Numbered from the stretch's first letter, positions 5,143-13,189 are shown. The stretch: DNA of 19,067 nt from Thermodesulfovibrio sp. (GCA_027050975.1 JALUAR010000089.1:1-19067); one strand, 5' to 3'. Program-made: numbers and translations. The notes: generated by a model not told the origin, from the sequence alone.

Positions 5143-6921
5143 ATGTATAGAGACAGGGGTTGCGGTGAGATTACCGAGGCAGATATCGGCAAAAATATGA
5201 CTCTTTCGGGTTGGGTCTTCCGCTGGAGAGATCACGGAGGGCTAATATTTATTGATCTCAGAGACAGAAGCGGAATTATTCAGGTGGTCTTCAGTCCTGA
5301 CGTTTCTGCTCAGGCGCATGAGGCTGCCCATGCACTCCGCTCCGAGTATGTGATAAAGGTTAGGGGTGAGGTAAGGCAGAGGCCGGAAGGAACGGAAAAT
5401 CCCGATATTCCCACTGGCAATATCGAGGTCTATGCAGAGAGCCTGGAGGTGCTTTCAAAGGCTGATACTCTGCCTTTCATGCTTGAAGAGTCCCATGAGG
5501 TCTCGGAAGCACTTCGTCTCAAATACAGGTACCTTGATCTCAGAAGGCCGGAGATGCTGCGTAACATCACCGTCCGACACAGGGTGACCAAACTGATACG
5601 CGATTATTTAGATGAAAAGGGCTTTCTTGAGATTGAGACACCGATGCTTACAAAGTCCACTCCCGAGGGTGCAAGGGACTACCTTGTTCCCAGTCGTGTA
5701 AATCCCGGCCATTTTTATGCCCTTCCACAGTCACCTCAGCTTTTCAAGCAGATACTGATGATTTCCGGAATCGAAAGGTATTTCCAGATAGTAAAATGCT
5801 TCAGAGACGAGGACCTCAGGGCAGACCGTCAACCCGAGTTTACACAGGTGGATATGGAGATGTCCTTTGTTGAGGTGGATGATGTGCTTGATGTGGTGGA
5901 GGGGATGCTATCCCATCTTTTTAAAGAGGTTCTTGATGTGGAGATTAAGCTACCCATCGAGAGGTTAAGTTACAGGGAGGCGATGGAGAGGTTTGGTACG
6001 GACAAGCCGGATTTACGTTTCGGCCTCGAGCTGAAGGAGATGGCTGATCTTGCCCGTGCTGGCTCATTTAAGGTCTTTCTCAGCGCCCTTGAGTCAGGCG
6101 GAAGGGTGAAAGCCATTTGTGGAAAGGGGCTTGCCGGACTTTCGAGGAAGGAGATAGATCTCCTCACGGAAGAGGCGCAGTCTTACGGTGCCAAGGGGCT
6201 TGCATGGATAAAGGTGAAGGACGGGTTTGAATCGCCGATTGTGAAATTCTTCCCCGAAGGTGTGCTCAAAGAGATGGCTGAAAGGCTTGATGCCGAGCAG
6301 GGAGATATGATGCTCTTTGTGGCAGACAGTGAGGATGTGGTCCTTGATGTCCTGGGCAGGCTGAGGTTGTCAATAGCAAAGAGGCAGAATCTTATTAAAG
6401 ATGGGTACAGATTCTGCTGGATTGTTGACTACCCGCTTCTTGAATGGGATGAGGATGAGGAACGATTCCAGGCAATGCATCATCCCTTTACCTCACCAAC
6501 TGATGAGGATGTAGAGAGGATGCTTAATGAGGATATAAACGATAAGAAAGGGCTTTCCTCCTTAAGGGCAAAGGCATATGATATAGTGCTGAACGGATAC
6601 GAGATAGGAGGAGGAAGCATCCGTATTCACAGGCCGGATGTGCAGAGGAAGATGTTCGAGCTTCTCAGGATATCTGATGAAGAGGCACAGCAGAAGTTTG
6701 GCTTTCTCCTTGATGCCTTACGCTTTGGTGCTCCTCCCCACGGAGGTATAGCTCTCGGGCTTGACAGGCTGGTTATGCTTATGGTTGGTGCTGAATCCAT
6801 AAGGGATGTTATTGCCTTTCCCAAGACGCAGAAGGCTGTCTGTTTGCTAAGCGGTGCACCCTCTCAGGTTGATAGCAAACAATTAAAAGAGCTTCATATA
6901 AAGCTTGATATCGTGGAGTAA
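5143..6921 (+). CDS. aspS: aspartyl-tRNA synthetase, probably non-discriminating
   Basis: This 592-residue class IIb synthetase joins Asp to tRNA. The anticodon OB-fold is at residues 1-105. QSPQ (196-199) is in the Asp-binding loop, motif 2 is FRDEDLRADRQPEF (220-233), the bacterial GAD insertion is at about 275-420, and motif 3 is GLDRL (539-543). In the anticodon domain, position 31 is His (RDHGG) and position 83 is Gly (RPEGTE). Discriminating enzymes such as E. coli AspRS have Leu and Lys there, while His/Gly is the pair described for non-discriminating AspRS of the Pseudomonas aeruginosa type. It therefore probably also makes Asp-tRNA(Asn), to be amidated by GatCAB. AAGGAGG precedes the ATG by 11 bases. 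The next gene starts 10 bases after the stop. Confidence 0.97.
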   Translation: MYRDRGCGEITEADIGKNMTLSGWVFRWRDHGGLIFIDLRDRSGIIQVVFSPDVSAQAHEAAHALRSEYVIKVRGEVRQRPEGTENPDIPTGNIEVYAESLEVLSKADTLPFMLEESHEVSEALRLKYRYLDLRRPEMLRNITVRHRVTKLIRDYLDEKGFLEIETPMLTKSTPEGARDYLVPSRVNPGHFYALPQSPQLFKQILMISGIERYFQIVKCFRDEDLRADRQPEFTQVDMEMSFVEVDDVLDVVEGMLSHLFKEVLDVEIKLPIERLSYREAMERFGTDKPDLRFGLELKEMADLARAGSFKVFLSALESGGRVKAICGKGLAGLSRKEIDLLTEEAQSYGAKGLAWIKVKDGFESPIVKFFPEGVLKEMAERLDAEQGDMMLFVADSEDVVLDVLGRLRLSIAKRQNLIKDGYRFCWIVDYPLLEWDEDEERFQAMHHPFTSPTDEDVERMLNEDINDKKGLSSLRAKAYDIVLNGYEIGGGSIRIHRPDVQRKMFELLRISDEEAQQKFGFLLDALRFGAPPHGGIALGLDRLVMLMVGAESIRDVIAFPKTQKAVCLLSGAPSQVDSKQLKELHIKLDIVE

Positions 6922-6931
6922 GAAAAAAGAT

Positions 6932-8701
6932 ATGGTTAGCAAGGTGAAGGCATATACAATAACCGGAAAAAAGGTCATATTTGATTATTCCGCTCTTTAC
7001 TGTGACACACCAGAGGCGCTCCTTAAGAGCAGTCTTTGTGAGGATGTGGTGGAGCGGTTTATCGAGAGAATCGCTACAAAGGGGAGTTCACTCTTTGCCT
7101 TCATAAGCGAATCCTTGCCATGGACCACAAGGAAGGATATGGCAAGAGAGATTATCAAGCTCTTCAGGCTCCTTTTCAGTTACACAGCCGATGAGGTTAT
7201 GGCAATGAAAGAGGAGTACAAAGGGCTTCTTGCAGACAGGGAGCAGATGTATGAGTTTATTGAAGAGCTCTACAACTTCTGGAGGAGGTTTGAGAGGTTC
7301 TTCTATCTTGAAACTCCGGAACGTTCGAAATACTCAAAGAGCGGCATACATCATGCCCAGTTCATAAAGGCAAATGAGGAGTTAAAGAACCTGGTGCTTT
7401 ATGTCTACCGTCGTGTAAGCGAGCATCTTACGGGAAAAAACCCCAGGGTTTACAGACAGTTGCCTGCGGGTGCAAATATGGGGATGCTTACGGAGAAGAT
7501 TGACTGGGACTGCCCGCAGTTGTATAGTCCTCTTAAAGAGATACCTTTTATACGTTTAACATTAATGGAGCCACCCCTGATTCTTTATCCTGAAATGAAC
7601 AAGAGAAAGGGGAGATTTGAAGAAATCAAGGAGATACCAGAGGGAGTCTTTTCCATAGAGCCAAAAGAATGGTTCTGCTTTCCTGCGAAGGTGGGAGATC
7701 TAACAGGGTTTATATACTTTCATCAGGATTTCATATCCCTTGGGCTTTCCCTCAGTAACCTCTTTGAGATTGCTGATTACAATGAGATCGAATCCAGAAG
7801 GCCGGATCTTATGCTTGTCTTTGGCTTGAAGGAAAAGCTTCCGGCAAAGACTGTCTTTTATGACGACAGAGATTCAGGCATACTTGTTGGTCTCATACAG
7901 CATGACGAAGAGGTTGACTATTTCGGCTACTTCAAGAAGATGACCCTCACGCTTCACAATATTGCCATGCTCAGGAGACAGCGTCTTCCGTTACACGGAG
8001 CAATGGTATATCTGAGACTTAAAGGCGGTGAGAGAGCAAACATTGTGCTTGTAGGTGACAGTGGTGCGGGAAAGTCAGAAACCCTTGAGGCATTCAGGAC
8101 TCTTGCAGAAGACCATATATGTGAGATGAAGGTGATCTTTGATGACATGGGTTCCCTCGGTTTGGACCAACAGGGCAGAGTGGTGGGATACGGTACGGAG
8201 ATAGGAGCCTTTGTGAGGCTTGATGACCTTCAGCCAGGTTATGCCTATGAGGAGATTGACAGGAGTATCTTCATGAATCCGGATAAAACGAATGCCAGGC
8301 TGATTATTCCAGTGACCCGCTACCATCACATCATAAAGGGTTATCCAGTGGATTACCTCTTTTATGCAAATAACTATGAGCAGGTGGATGACGAGCATCC
8401 TGTTATAGAATTCTTCTCAGTTCCGGAGGATGCACTCAATGTCTTCCGTAGCGGAGCACGGCTTGCCAAAGGTACAACCGATGAAAAGGGGTTGGTGCAC
8501 ACATACTTTGCAAACCCCTTTGGTGCTCCCCAGAGAAGGTCAGAGCATGAAGCTCTGGCTGTGGAGTATTTCCGCAAGATGTTTGAATCCAATGTAAAGG
8601 TGGGTCAGGTTCGGACAAGACTCGGAATAGAGGGATTTGAGCAGTTAGGCCCGAGGGCAGCAGCCCTTGAGCTCTTCAGGATTATTCAGAGACAGGTATG
8701 A
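6932..8701 (+). CDS. phosphoenolpyruvate carboxykinase-like P-loop protein
   Basis: The protein has 589 residues. From about residue 325 it aligns by eye with ATP-type PEP carboxykinase. GYFKKM (K335, K336) matches the catalytic Lys pair, and LPLHGAMV (H355) matches the metal-binding His segment MHCSAN. GDSGAGKS (375-382) is the kinase-1a P-loop, IFDDMG (D404, D405) is the kinase-2/metal Asp pair, and NARLIIPV (R456) matches the ENTR...YPI arginine. The P-loop followed by ET also recalls HPr kinase, a relative of the same fold. The first ~325 residues resemble nothing I recognise, and ordinary PEPCK is shorter (about 530-540). It could decarboxylate oxaloacetate, or be a protein or small-molecule kinase. 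It sits between aspS and a ferredoxin-ASKHA gene, both within 15 bases, which argues against a simple gluconeogenic role. ATG 6932 is preferred to TTG 6905, which overlaps aspS; the ribosome site (GGAG, 13 bases away) is weak. Confidence 0.85.
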   Translation: MVSKVKAYTITGKKVIFDYSALYCDTPEALLKSSLCEDVVERFIERIATKGSSLFAFISESLPWTTRKDMAREIIKLFRLLFSYTADEVMAMKEEYKGLLADREQMYEFIEELYNFWRRFERFFYLETPERSKYSKSGIHHAQFIKANEELKNLVLYVYRRVSEHLTGKNPRVYRQLPAGANMGMLTEKIDWDCPQLYSPLKEIPFIRLTLMEPPLILYPEMNKRKGRFEEIKEIPEGVFSIEPKEWFCFPAKVGDLTGFIYFHQDFISLGLSLSNLFEIADYNEIESRRPDLMLVFGLKEKLPAKTVFYDDRDSGILVGLIQHDEEVDYFGYFKKMTLTLHNIAMLRRQRLPLHGAMVYLRLKGGERANIVLVGDSGAGKSETLEAFRTLAEDHICEMKVIFDDMGSLGLDQQGRVVGYGTEIGAFVRLDDLQPGYAYEEIDRSIFMNPDKTNARLIIPVTRYHHIIKGYPVDYLFYANNYEQVDDEHPVIEFFSVPEDALNVFRSGARLAKGTTDEKGLVHTYFANPFGAPQRRSEHEALAVEYFRKMFESNVKVGQVRTRLGIEGFEQLGPRAAALELFRIIQRQV

Positions 8702-8714
8702 AAAGGAGGCAGCT

Positions 8715-10583
8715 ATGAAAGTAACCTTTCCTGACGGAAAAGTGATAGATATTGCAGAGGGTGAAAGCCTGTATGAGGCTTTCAAGAGAAACAACATTTA
8801 TCTTACGGCATCCTGTGGTGGAAAGGGTACCTGCGGGAAATGCAGGGTAAAAGTCCTGGATGGCGAGATAAGGGTTGAAAACTACGGAAAACTTTCTCAG
8901 ACAGAGCGTGACGAAGGAATAGTGCTTGCATGCCAGAGCTATGCTGAAGGAGACCTTTCCGTTGAAATCCCCATGGAAGCACTTCTTACGGTTGGTGATA
9001 AGATTGCCGTATCCCGCTCCAGGGACCTCTTTGAACTGCTTAAGTCATACAAGGCAGAGATTTCACCTCTGATTTCAAGGGTAAGGGTTCAGCTGCCTCC
9101 GCCTACATTAGATGACAATATAAGTGATCTTGAAAGGCTTAAAAGGGCACTTGATGAGATAGGTTTAACACTGAGTTATCCGAAGGAGTTTGTTTCCACA
9201 ATGGCCGATAAGCTCAGGCGGTATAACTGGGACTTTACCCTCTGCTACCAGAAGGACTCCATGGAGGCGATATCCATTGAACCTCCAGAGGCTGAGGATA
9301 GCCGTTACGGTATAGCAGTGGATATAGGTACTACCACTGTGGTGGTATATCTTGTTGATCTTTCAGACGGACGCGTTGTTGATGTGGGCTCTACATATAA
9401 CTCCCAGATGCGTTACGGAGATGATGTTATAACCCGCATAGTTCATGCTACAGAAGGGAAAGGGCTTCCAGACCTTCGAAAGGCTGTAGTAACGGATATC
9501 AATGATCTGATCGTACCCATGACAGAGAAGCATTCCATCAGGCCATCCGAAATCGAATCTATTGTTGTTTCAGGAAATACTACCATGACCCATCTGTTCT
9601 GGGGGCTTAATCCTGCCTATATCCGTGAGGAGCCTTACATTCCCACGGCAAACCTTTTTCCGGTCTGGAAGGCTTATGACAGCGGGATTAAGATAAGAAG
9701 GGATGCCCCGGTTTACTCGGTGCCCTGTGTTGCCAGTTATGTGGGAGGAGATATAGTTTCAGGTGTTATTGCCACAAAGATGCATACAAAGGAGGAGATA
9801 GCCCTCTTCATGGATATCGGTACGAATGGAGAGATAGTGATAGGTAATCGTGACTGGCTGATGACTGCTGCCTGCTCTGCAGGACCCTGCTTTGAAGGCG
9901 GCGGAATAAAAAACGGTATGAGGGCAACCAATGGTGCTATAGAGTCTGTGAAAATAGATAGGGAAACTCTTGAGCCGGAGATAAAGGTCATTGGAGAGGG
10001 TCAACCTGTTGGTATCTGTGGCTCCGGTATGATAGATGCCATCACAGAGATGTTTCTCTCTGGTATTATCGATCAGAAGGGCAGGATTGTTGCTGATCTG
10101 AACACTGACAGAATAAGAGAAGGCGAGGACGGCCTTGAGTATGTGGTGTACAGGGACAGCGGCAGGGATATAGTGCTTACACAGGTTGATATAGAGAATC
10201 TTATAAGGGCAAAGGCTGCCATATACGCAGGAGTCTCACTCCTTTTGAAGGAGGTAGGCTTTAGTCTGGATATGATCGAGCGTGTATATATTGCCGGCGG
10301 TTTTGGCAATTATATAGATGTGGAGAAGGCGGTCATTATGGGGATGCTGCCGGATATTCCGAGGGAGCGTTTCCAGTTTATGGGTAATACCTCGATAGCA
10401 GGAGCCTATTTGTGTCTGCTTTCGGAGCAGATGCGGCAGGAGGCTGAGCAGGTGGCATCCATGATGACGTATATGGAACTTTCTGTAAAGGGCAGCTATA
10501 TGGATGAGTTCATGTCTGCCATGTTTTTACCCCATACGGATATGGAGCAGTTTCCCATGGTAAAAGAGATTCTTGGAAAGTAA
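8715..10583 (+). CDS. [2Fe-2S] ferredoxin-ASKHA ATPase, RACo/RamA-like activator
   Basis: The protein has 622 residues, the length of RACo, the ATP-dependent reductive activator of corrinoid iron-sulfur protein. A plant-type ferredoxin domain (residues 1-85) has C34, C40, C43 and C73 for a [2Fe-2S] cluster. After a linker, the C-terminal ASKHA ATPase (COG3894/DUF4445) shows the phosphate-1 motif DIGTTTV from D203, GNTTMTHLF near 292, the second phosphate motif DIGTNGEI from D367, and AGGFGNYID near 530. Family members use ATP to drive electron transfer from the cluster to an inactive Co(II) cobamide protein. No corrinoid methyltransferase is in this window, so the target is unknown here. ATG 8715 has AAAAGGAGG five bases upstream; the longer TTG start at 8667 would overlap the previous gene. 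The small HMA gene follows after 11 bases. Confidence 0.9.
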   Translation: MKVTFPDGKVIDIAEGESLYEAFKRNNIYLTASCGGKGTCGKCRVKVLDGEIRVENYGKLSQTERDEGIVLACQSYAEGDLSVEIPMEALLTVGDKIAVSRSRDLFELLKSYKAEISPLISRVRVQLPPPTLDDNISDLERLKRALDEIGLTLSYPKEFVSTMADKLRRYNWDFTLCYQKDSMEAISIEPPEAEDSRYGIAVDIGTTTVVVYLVDLSDGRVVDVGSTYNSQMRYGDDVITRIVHATEGKGLPDLRKAVVTDINDLIVPMTEKHSIRPSEIESIVVSGNTTMTHLFWGLNPAYIREEPYIPTANLFPVWKAYDSGIKIRRDAPVYSVPCVASYVGGDIVSGVIATKMHTKEEIALFMDIGTNGEIVIGNRDWLMTAACSAGPCFEGGGIKNGMRATNGAIESVKIDRETLEPEIKVIGEGQPVGICGSGMIDAITEMFLSGIIDQKGRIVADLNTDRIREGEDGLEYVVYRDSGRDIVLTQVDIENLIRAKAAIYAGVSLLLKEVGFSLDMIERVYIAGGFGNYIDVEKAVIMGMLPDIPRERFQFMGNTSIAGAYLCLLSEQMRQEAEQVASMMTYMELSVKGSYMDEFMSAMFLPHTDMEQFPMVKEILGK

Positions 10584-10594
10584 GCGAGGGTGGC

Positions 10595-10810
10595 ATGGAA
10601 CAACTGAGGTTTAAAGTTGAGGGAATGTACTGCTATGACTGTGTGAGGGCCTTAAGGAATTTTATAAGTTCGATAAAGGGAATAGAGTCTGTAGAGGTTG
10701 AAGACAATACTGTGGTGGTAATTTTTGACTCTGCAAAGATAAGTCCGGAAGAGGTACGGAGGCTTGTTTCAGATAGTATAGGGAGACTGGGGTATAAGTT
10801 GTCTGACTAA
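10595..10810 (+). CDS. HMA-domain metal-binding protein (CopZ-like)
   Basis: A 71-residue stand-alone heavy-metal-associated domain. The metal loop GMYCYDCV places C13 and C16 at the usual CxxC, with the ferredoxin-like beta-alpha-beta pattern around it (LRFKVEGM, VEVEDNTVVVIF, VRRLVSDSIGRLGYKL). Such proteins carry Cu(I) or other soft metals to ATPases or enzymes. The Tyr and Asp within the loop differ from the common CxSC or CxNC forms, so the metal is uncertain. GAGGGTGG lies just upstream of ATG 10595. It is the last gene of the rluB-aspS operon, and its stop overlaps that of the convergent ZIP transporter gene. A chaperone role for the ASKHA/PEPCK-like pair is an inference from position. 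Confidence 0.85.
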   Translation: MEQLRFKVEGMYCYDCVRALRNFISSIKGIESVEVEDNTVVVIFDSAKISPEEVRRLVSDSIGRLGYKLSD

Positions 10811-11526
10811 AACAGATGTATTGCCTTCGGAAGGAGGCCTACCAGAATTCCTGCAACCACATAAAGTAGTATCCTCTTGTCGCCATCTCTATGGACATCC
10901 GGAAGTAATTCCGAAACACTAATATGGAGAAAGGTGCCACCGGAGAATGCAAGGGCGGACTGAATAATAGAGAACTTGATGGTAATAAAGAGGCCGCTTA
11001 ACAATGCCCCCAGGGGAGTAAGAAATGCAAATATAATTAGTAAAAGGAGAATCTGTACCCTGGCAAGCCCTTTGGAGTTAAGTATGCCTGTAAGGGTAAA
11101 CCCCATTGGTGCCTTATGGACCATAATTGCTATGGCTATCAATACTCCCAGGGCAGTGGAGGCACCGAAGCCTACACCCATGGCTACCCCGTCCACAAGG
11201 GCATGAAAGCTCAACCCGACAAAGGCGATTACCCCACCTGACTTATGCTCTTTCTCACATTCAGTATTTGCGCATGAGCCTGATCTTGTTAGCCCCTCAA
11301 TAAGATAGAATATTCCGAAACCTGTTACGGCATAGAGGTAGTTTTTTTCAAGATTCGCCTCAGGCAGCATGTGTGCAAGGGCAATAGTTATCAATAACCC
11401 TGCAGAAAATCCGTTGGTTAATCTCAGGCCTTCCCGACCAATGCTCTGTCCCCGGAGATTTATGTATCCTCCGAAAAAGGCAGAAAAAAAGGCAAGGAGG
11501 GCTGCCAGAATTAGTCCCTGAATCAT
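10807..11526 (-). CDS. ZIP family metal transporter
   Basis: A 239-residue inner-membrane protein with about eight hydrophobic helices, moving divalent metals into the cytoplasm by analogy with ZupT/ZIP. Helix 2 has HMLPEA (H52, E56), helix 4 has HALVDG (H108, D112) and helix 5 has HKAPMG (H137). Helix 5 usually reads HxxPE, but here the Glu is Met141, and the residue after H137 is Lys138 rather than an acidic residue. One half of the usual binuclear metal site therefore looks missing, and specificity may be altered. The helix 3-4 loop has C85, C90 and H94, a possible metal sensor. The stop TAG (10809-10807) overlaps the stop of the convergent HMA gene by two bases. A promoter-like element lies directly before the ATG, whose ribosome site is weak. 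Confidence 0.9.
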   Translation of the reverse strand: MIQGLILAALLAFFSAFFGGYINLRGQSIGREGLRLTNGFSAGLLITIALAHMLPEANLEKNYLYAVTGFGIFYLIEGLTRSGSCANTECEKEHKSGGVIAFVGLSFHALVDGVAMGVGFGASTALGVLIAIAIMVHKAPMGFTLTGILNSKGLARVQILLLLIIFAFLTPLGALLSGLFITIKFSIIQSALAFSGGTFLHISVSELLPDVHRDGDKRILLYVVAGILVGLLPKAIHLF

Positions 11527-11533
11527 ATTTTTC

Positions 11534-11563
11534 AGTATAACCTACCGGAATGGCTCCAATCAA
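11534..11563 (-). promoter_or_regulatory. promoter-like element abutting the ZIP gene
   Basis: On the minus strand TTGATT (11563-11558) and TATACT (11539-11534) have an 18-base spacer. The -10 element ends seven bases before the ATG, so transcription would begin at or within a base or two of the start codon. That implies a leaderless or nearly leaderless message. Confidence 0.4.
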
Positions 11564-11593
11564 CTCGACGCAAGTCAGAAAACTGTTGTTGAC

Positions 11594-11621
11594 TAAAGTT
11601 TTTTTTTAACGTGACCGATAT
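11594..11621 (+). promoter_or_regulatory. sigma-28 (FliA) flagellar promoter of motAB
   Basis: TAAAGTTT (11594-11601) matches the -35 consensus of flagellar sigma-28 exactly. ACCGATAT (11614-11621) matches the -10 GCCGATAA at six of eight positions. The spacer is 12 bases instead of the optimal 11. It lies about 70 bases before motA, giving a leader that ends in AGGAGG (11677-11682). Confidence 0.62.
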
Positions 11622-11689
11622 AAAAGTAAGGCTGCTTACAGTCAGAACGAAACCATACATATATATAGAGTTACATAGGAGGTGGGTCC

Positions 11690-12445
11690 TTGGATATAGC
11701 AACAATAATCGGTATTATAGGTGGTCTTACCCTTATTGTTGTCTCCATCCTGATGGGGAGTCCTCTCAGTGCCTTTATTAATCTTCCGGGACTTATGATC
11801 GTTGTTGGCGGTACGATTATGGCCACATTAATAATGCAAAGGTTAAACGTTGTGCTTGGTGCGGTTAACATAGCAATGAATGCCTTTTTCGACAAAACAG
11901 AGCCGCCTGATGAGATGATAAAGCAGATTGTAAGACTCGCGGCCAAGGCACGAAAGGGAGGACTCCTGGCTCTTGAGAATGAAAAGATAAAAAATCCCTT
12001 TCTGGCAAGGGGGATAAGAATGGCTGTTGACGGAGTGGAGCCACAGGAGATACTACAGACAATGAGGATAGAGATTGCCTCGCTTATGAAACGTCATGAG
12101 ACAGGGCACAAGGTCTTCAAGTTTATGGGAGCCACGGCTCCTGCAATGGGAATGATAGGTACCCTTATAGGATTAGTTCAGATGCTCAGAACTATGAATG
12201 ATCCTTCCTCAATTGGTCCTGCAATGGCTGTAGCATTGTTGACAACCTTCTATGGTGCTGTCATGGCCTTTCTTATATTCAATCCAATAGCTGAGAAACT
12301 TGAGGAAAGAACCAAGCATGAAAAGATTATTATGGAGATAATCCTGAGCGGCATCGAAGGAATAACAAAAGGCATAAACCAGTCAATTCTTGAAGACAAA
12401 TTGATGGCTTTCCTTGCACCCAAGATGAGAAAGAGGAGGAAATAA
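11690..12445 (+). CDS. motA: flagellar stator protein MotA/PomA, sodium-type features
   Basis: This 251-residue stator subunit has four membrane helices (near 3-22, 30-50, 150-170 and 178-200) and a cytoplasmic loop that contacts the rotor. Loop charges R88, E96 and E98 (ARKGGLLALENE) sit where the torque-generating residues are. Helices 3 and 4 read PAMGMIGTLIG and GPAMAVALLTTFYG; the conserved prolines are P151 and P177. Thr158 and Thr185/186 occupy the positions of sodium-motor PomA, where proton-type MotA lacks these threonines. The start is TTG 11690, supported by AGGAGG seven bases upstream and the family start MDIATIIG. The stop is immediately followed by the motB ATG. Confidence 0.95.
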   Translation: MDIATIIGIIGGLTLIVVSILMGSPLSAFINLPGLMIVVGGTIMATLIMQRLNVVLGAVNIAMNAFFDKTEPPDEMIKQIVRLAAKARKGGLLALENEKIKNPFLARGIRMAVDGVEPQEILQTMRIEIASLMKRHETGHKVFKFMGATAPAMGMIGTLIGLVQMLRTMNDPSSIGPAMAVALLTTFYGAVMAFLIFNPIAEKLEERTKHEKIIMEIILSGIEGITKGINQSILEDKLMAFLAPKMRKRRK

Positions 12446-13153
12446 ATGGACGAGGAAGAAAGGACAGATAGCGGAGGTGGCGGAGCACCTGCATGGATGG
12501 CTACTTTTGCGGATATGATGAGTCTGCTGCTAACATTCTTCGTGCTTCTGCTGTCTTTCGCTACGATGGATATAGTTAAATTCAAGGATGCCATGGGTTC
12601 AATCCAGCAGGCTTTGGGCTTTCTTCCTACTGGTACAGGTGTGTTTCAGCATACCCAGGTGCCTACTGATTTCGAAAAACCAATGGCAACCTCTATTTCA
12701 AAAGATACAAATGAGATCTTATCAGAGGAGCTAAAGTCTATTATAAAGGAGCAAGGGCTTGAAGATGAGATAGAGGTTGAGAATAGCAAAAGAGGCGTCA
12801 TCCTCAGGGTAAGAGGAAGGGTATTTTTCGAGCCAGGTGCTGCTGAGCTAAAACCGCAATCCTATCCCATACTGGAAAAGATTGCGGAACTGATGAAGAG
12901 GTTCCCTTACAGGGTCTCCATAGAAGGCCACACCGATAATATTCCCGTCAGTGGTGGTAAGTATTCCTCAAACTGGGAACTCTCAACAGCAAGGGCCTTC
13001 GCTGCACTTAAGTTTCTTAAAGAGAAGACAGGTGTTGATGTTAAGCGGATCAACATAGCCGGATTTGCAGACACTCACCCGATTGCACCTAATGACACGC
13101 CGGAGGGAAGGGCAAAGAACAGGAGGGTGGAGTTTGTCTTTTACGAGGAATGA
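12446..13153 (+). CDS. motB: flagellar stator protein MotB/PomB
   Basis: This 235-residue partner of MotA anchors the stator to peptidoglycan. The N-terminal plug and single membrane helix read WMATFADMMSLLLTFFVLLL, with the ion-binding Asp at D23. The FADxMSLL...FFVLLLSF pattern is closer to sodium-type PomB than to E. coli MotB. The OmpA-like domain (about 110-235) has IEGHTDNIPV, NWELSTARA and the NRRVEF end motif. ATG 12446 abuts the motA stop, and AGGAGG within the end of motA is its ribosome site. It converges on the HAD phosphatase gene 36 bases away, with no terminator hairpin visible between them. Confidence 0.95.
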   Translation: MDEEERTDSGGGGAPAWMATFADMMSLLLTFFVLLLSFATMDIVKFKDAMGSIQQALGFLPTGTGVFQHTQVPTDFEKPMATSISKDTNEILSEELKSIIKEQGLEDEIEVENSKRGVILRVRGRVFFEPGAAELKPQSYPILEKIAELMKRFPYRVSIEGHTDNIPVSGGKYSSNWELSTARAFAALKFLKEKTGVDVKRINIAGFADTHPIAPNDTPEGRAKNRRVEFVFYEE

Positions 13154-13189
13154 GAGGACGGGTTTATTAAGTTCGAAAAAGTATTATCT

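Noticed and set aside
6905..6931. TTG start that would lengthen the PEPCK-like protein by nine residues
   Set aside because: It lies inside the end of aspS, has no ribosome site, and ATG 6932 is in frame just after the aspS stop.
9737..10309. Long minus-strand frames across the ASKHA gene
   Set aside because: They are antisense shadows of a clearly conserved gene, with no ribosome sites or recognisable domains.
8715..10583. Assignment as a functional RACo with a corrinoid partner in this locus
   Set aside because: The family fits, but no corrinoid protein or methyltransferase of that type is in the window, so only an RACo-like label is justified.
13154..13189. Terminator between convergent motB and the phosphatase gene
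   Set aside because: Only 36 bases with no convincing GC-rich hairpin.
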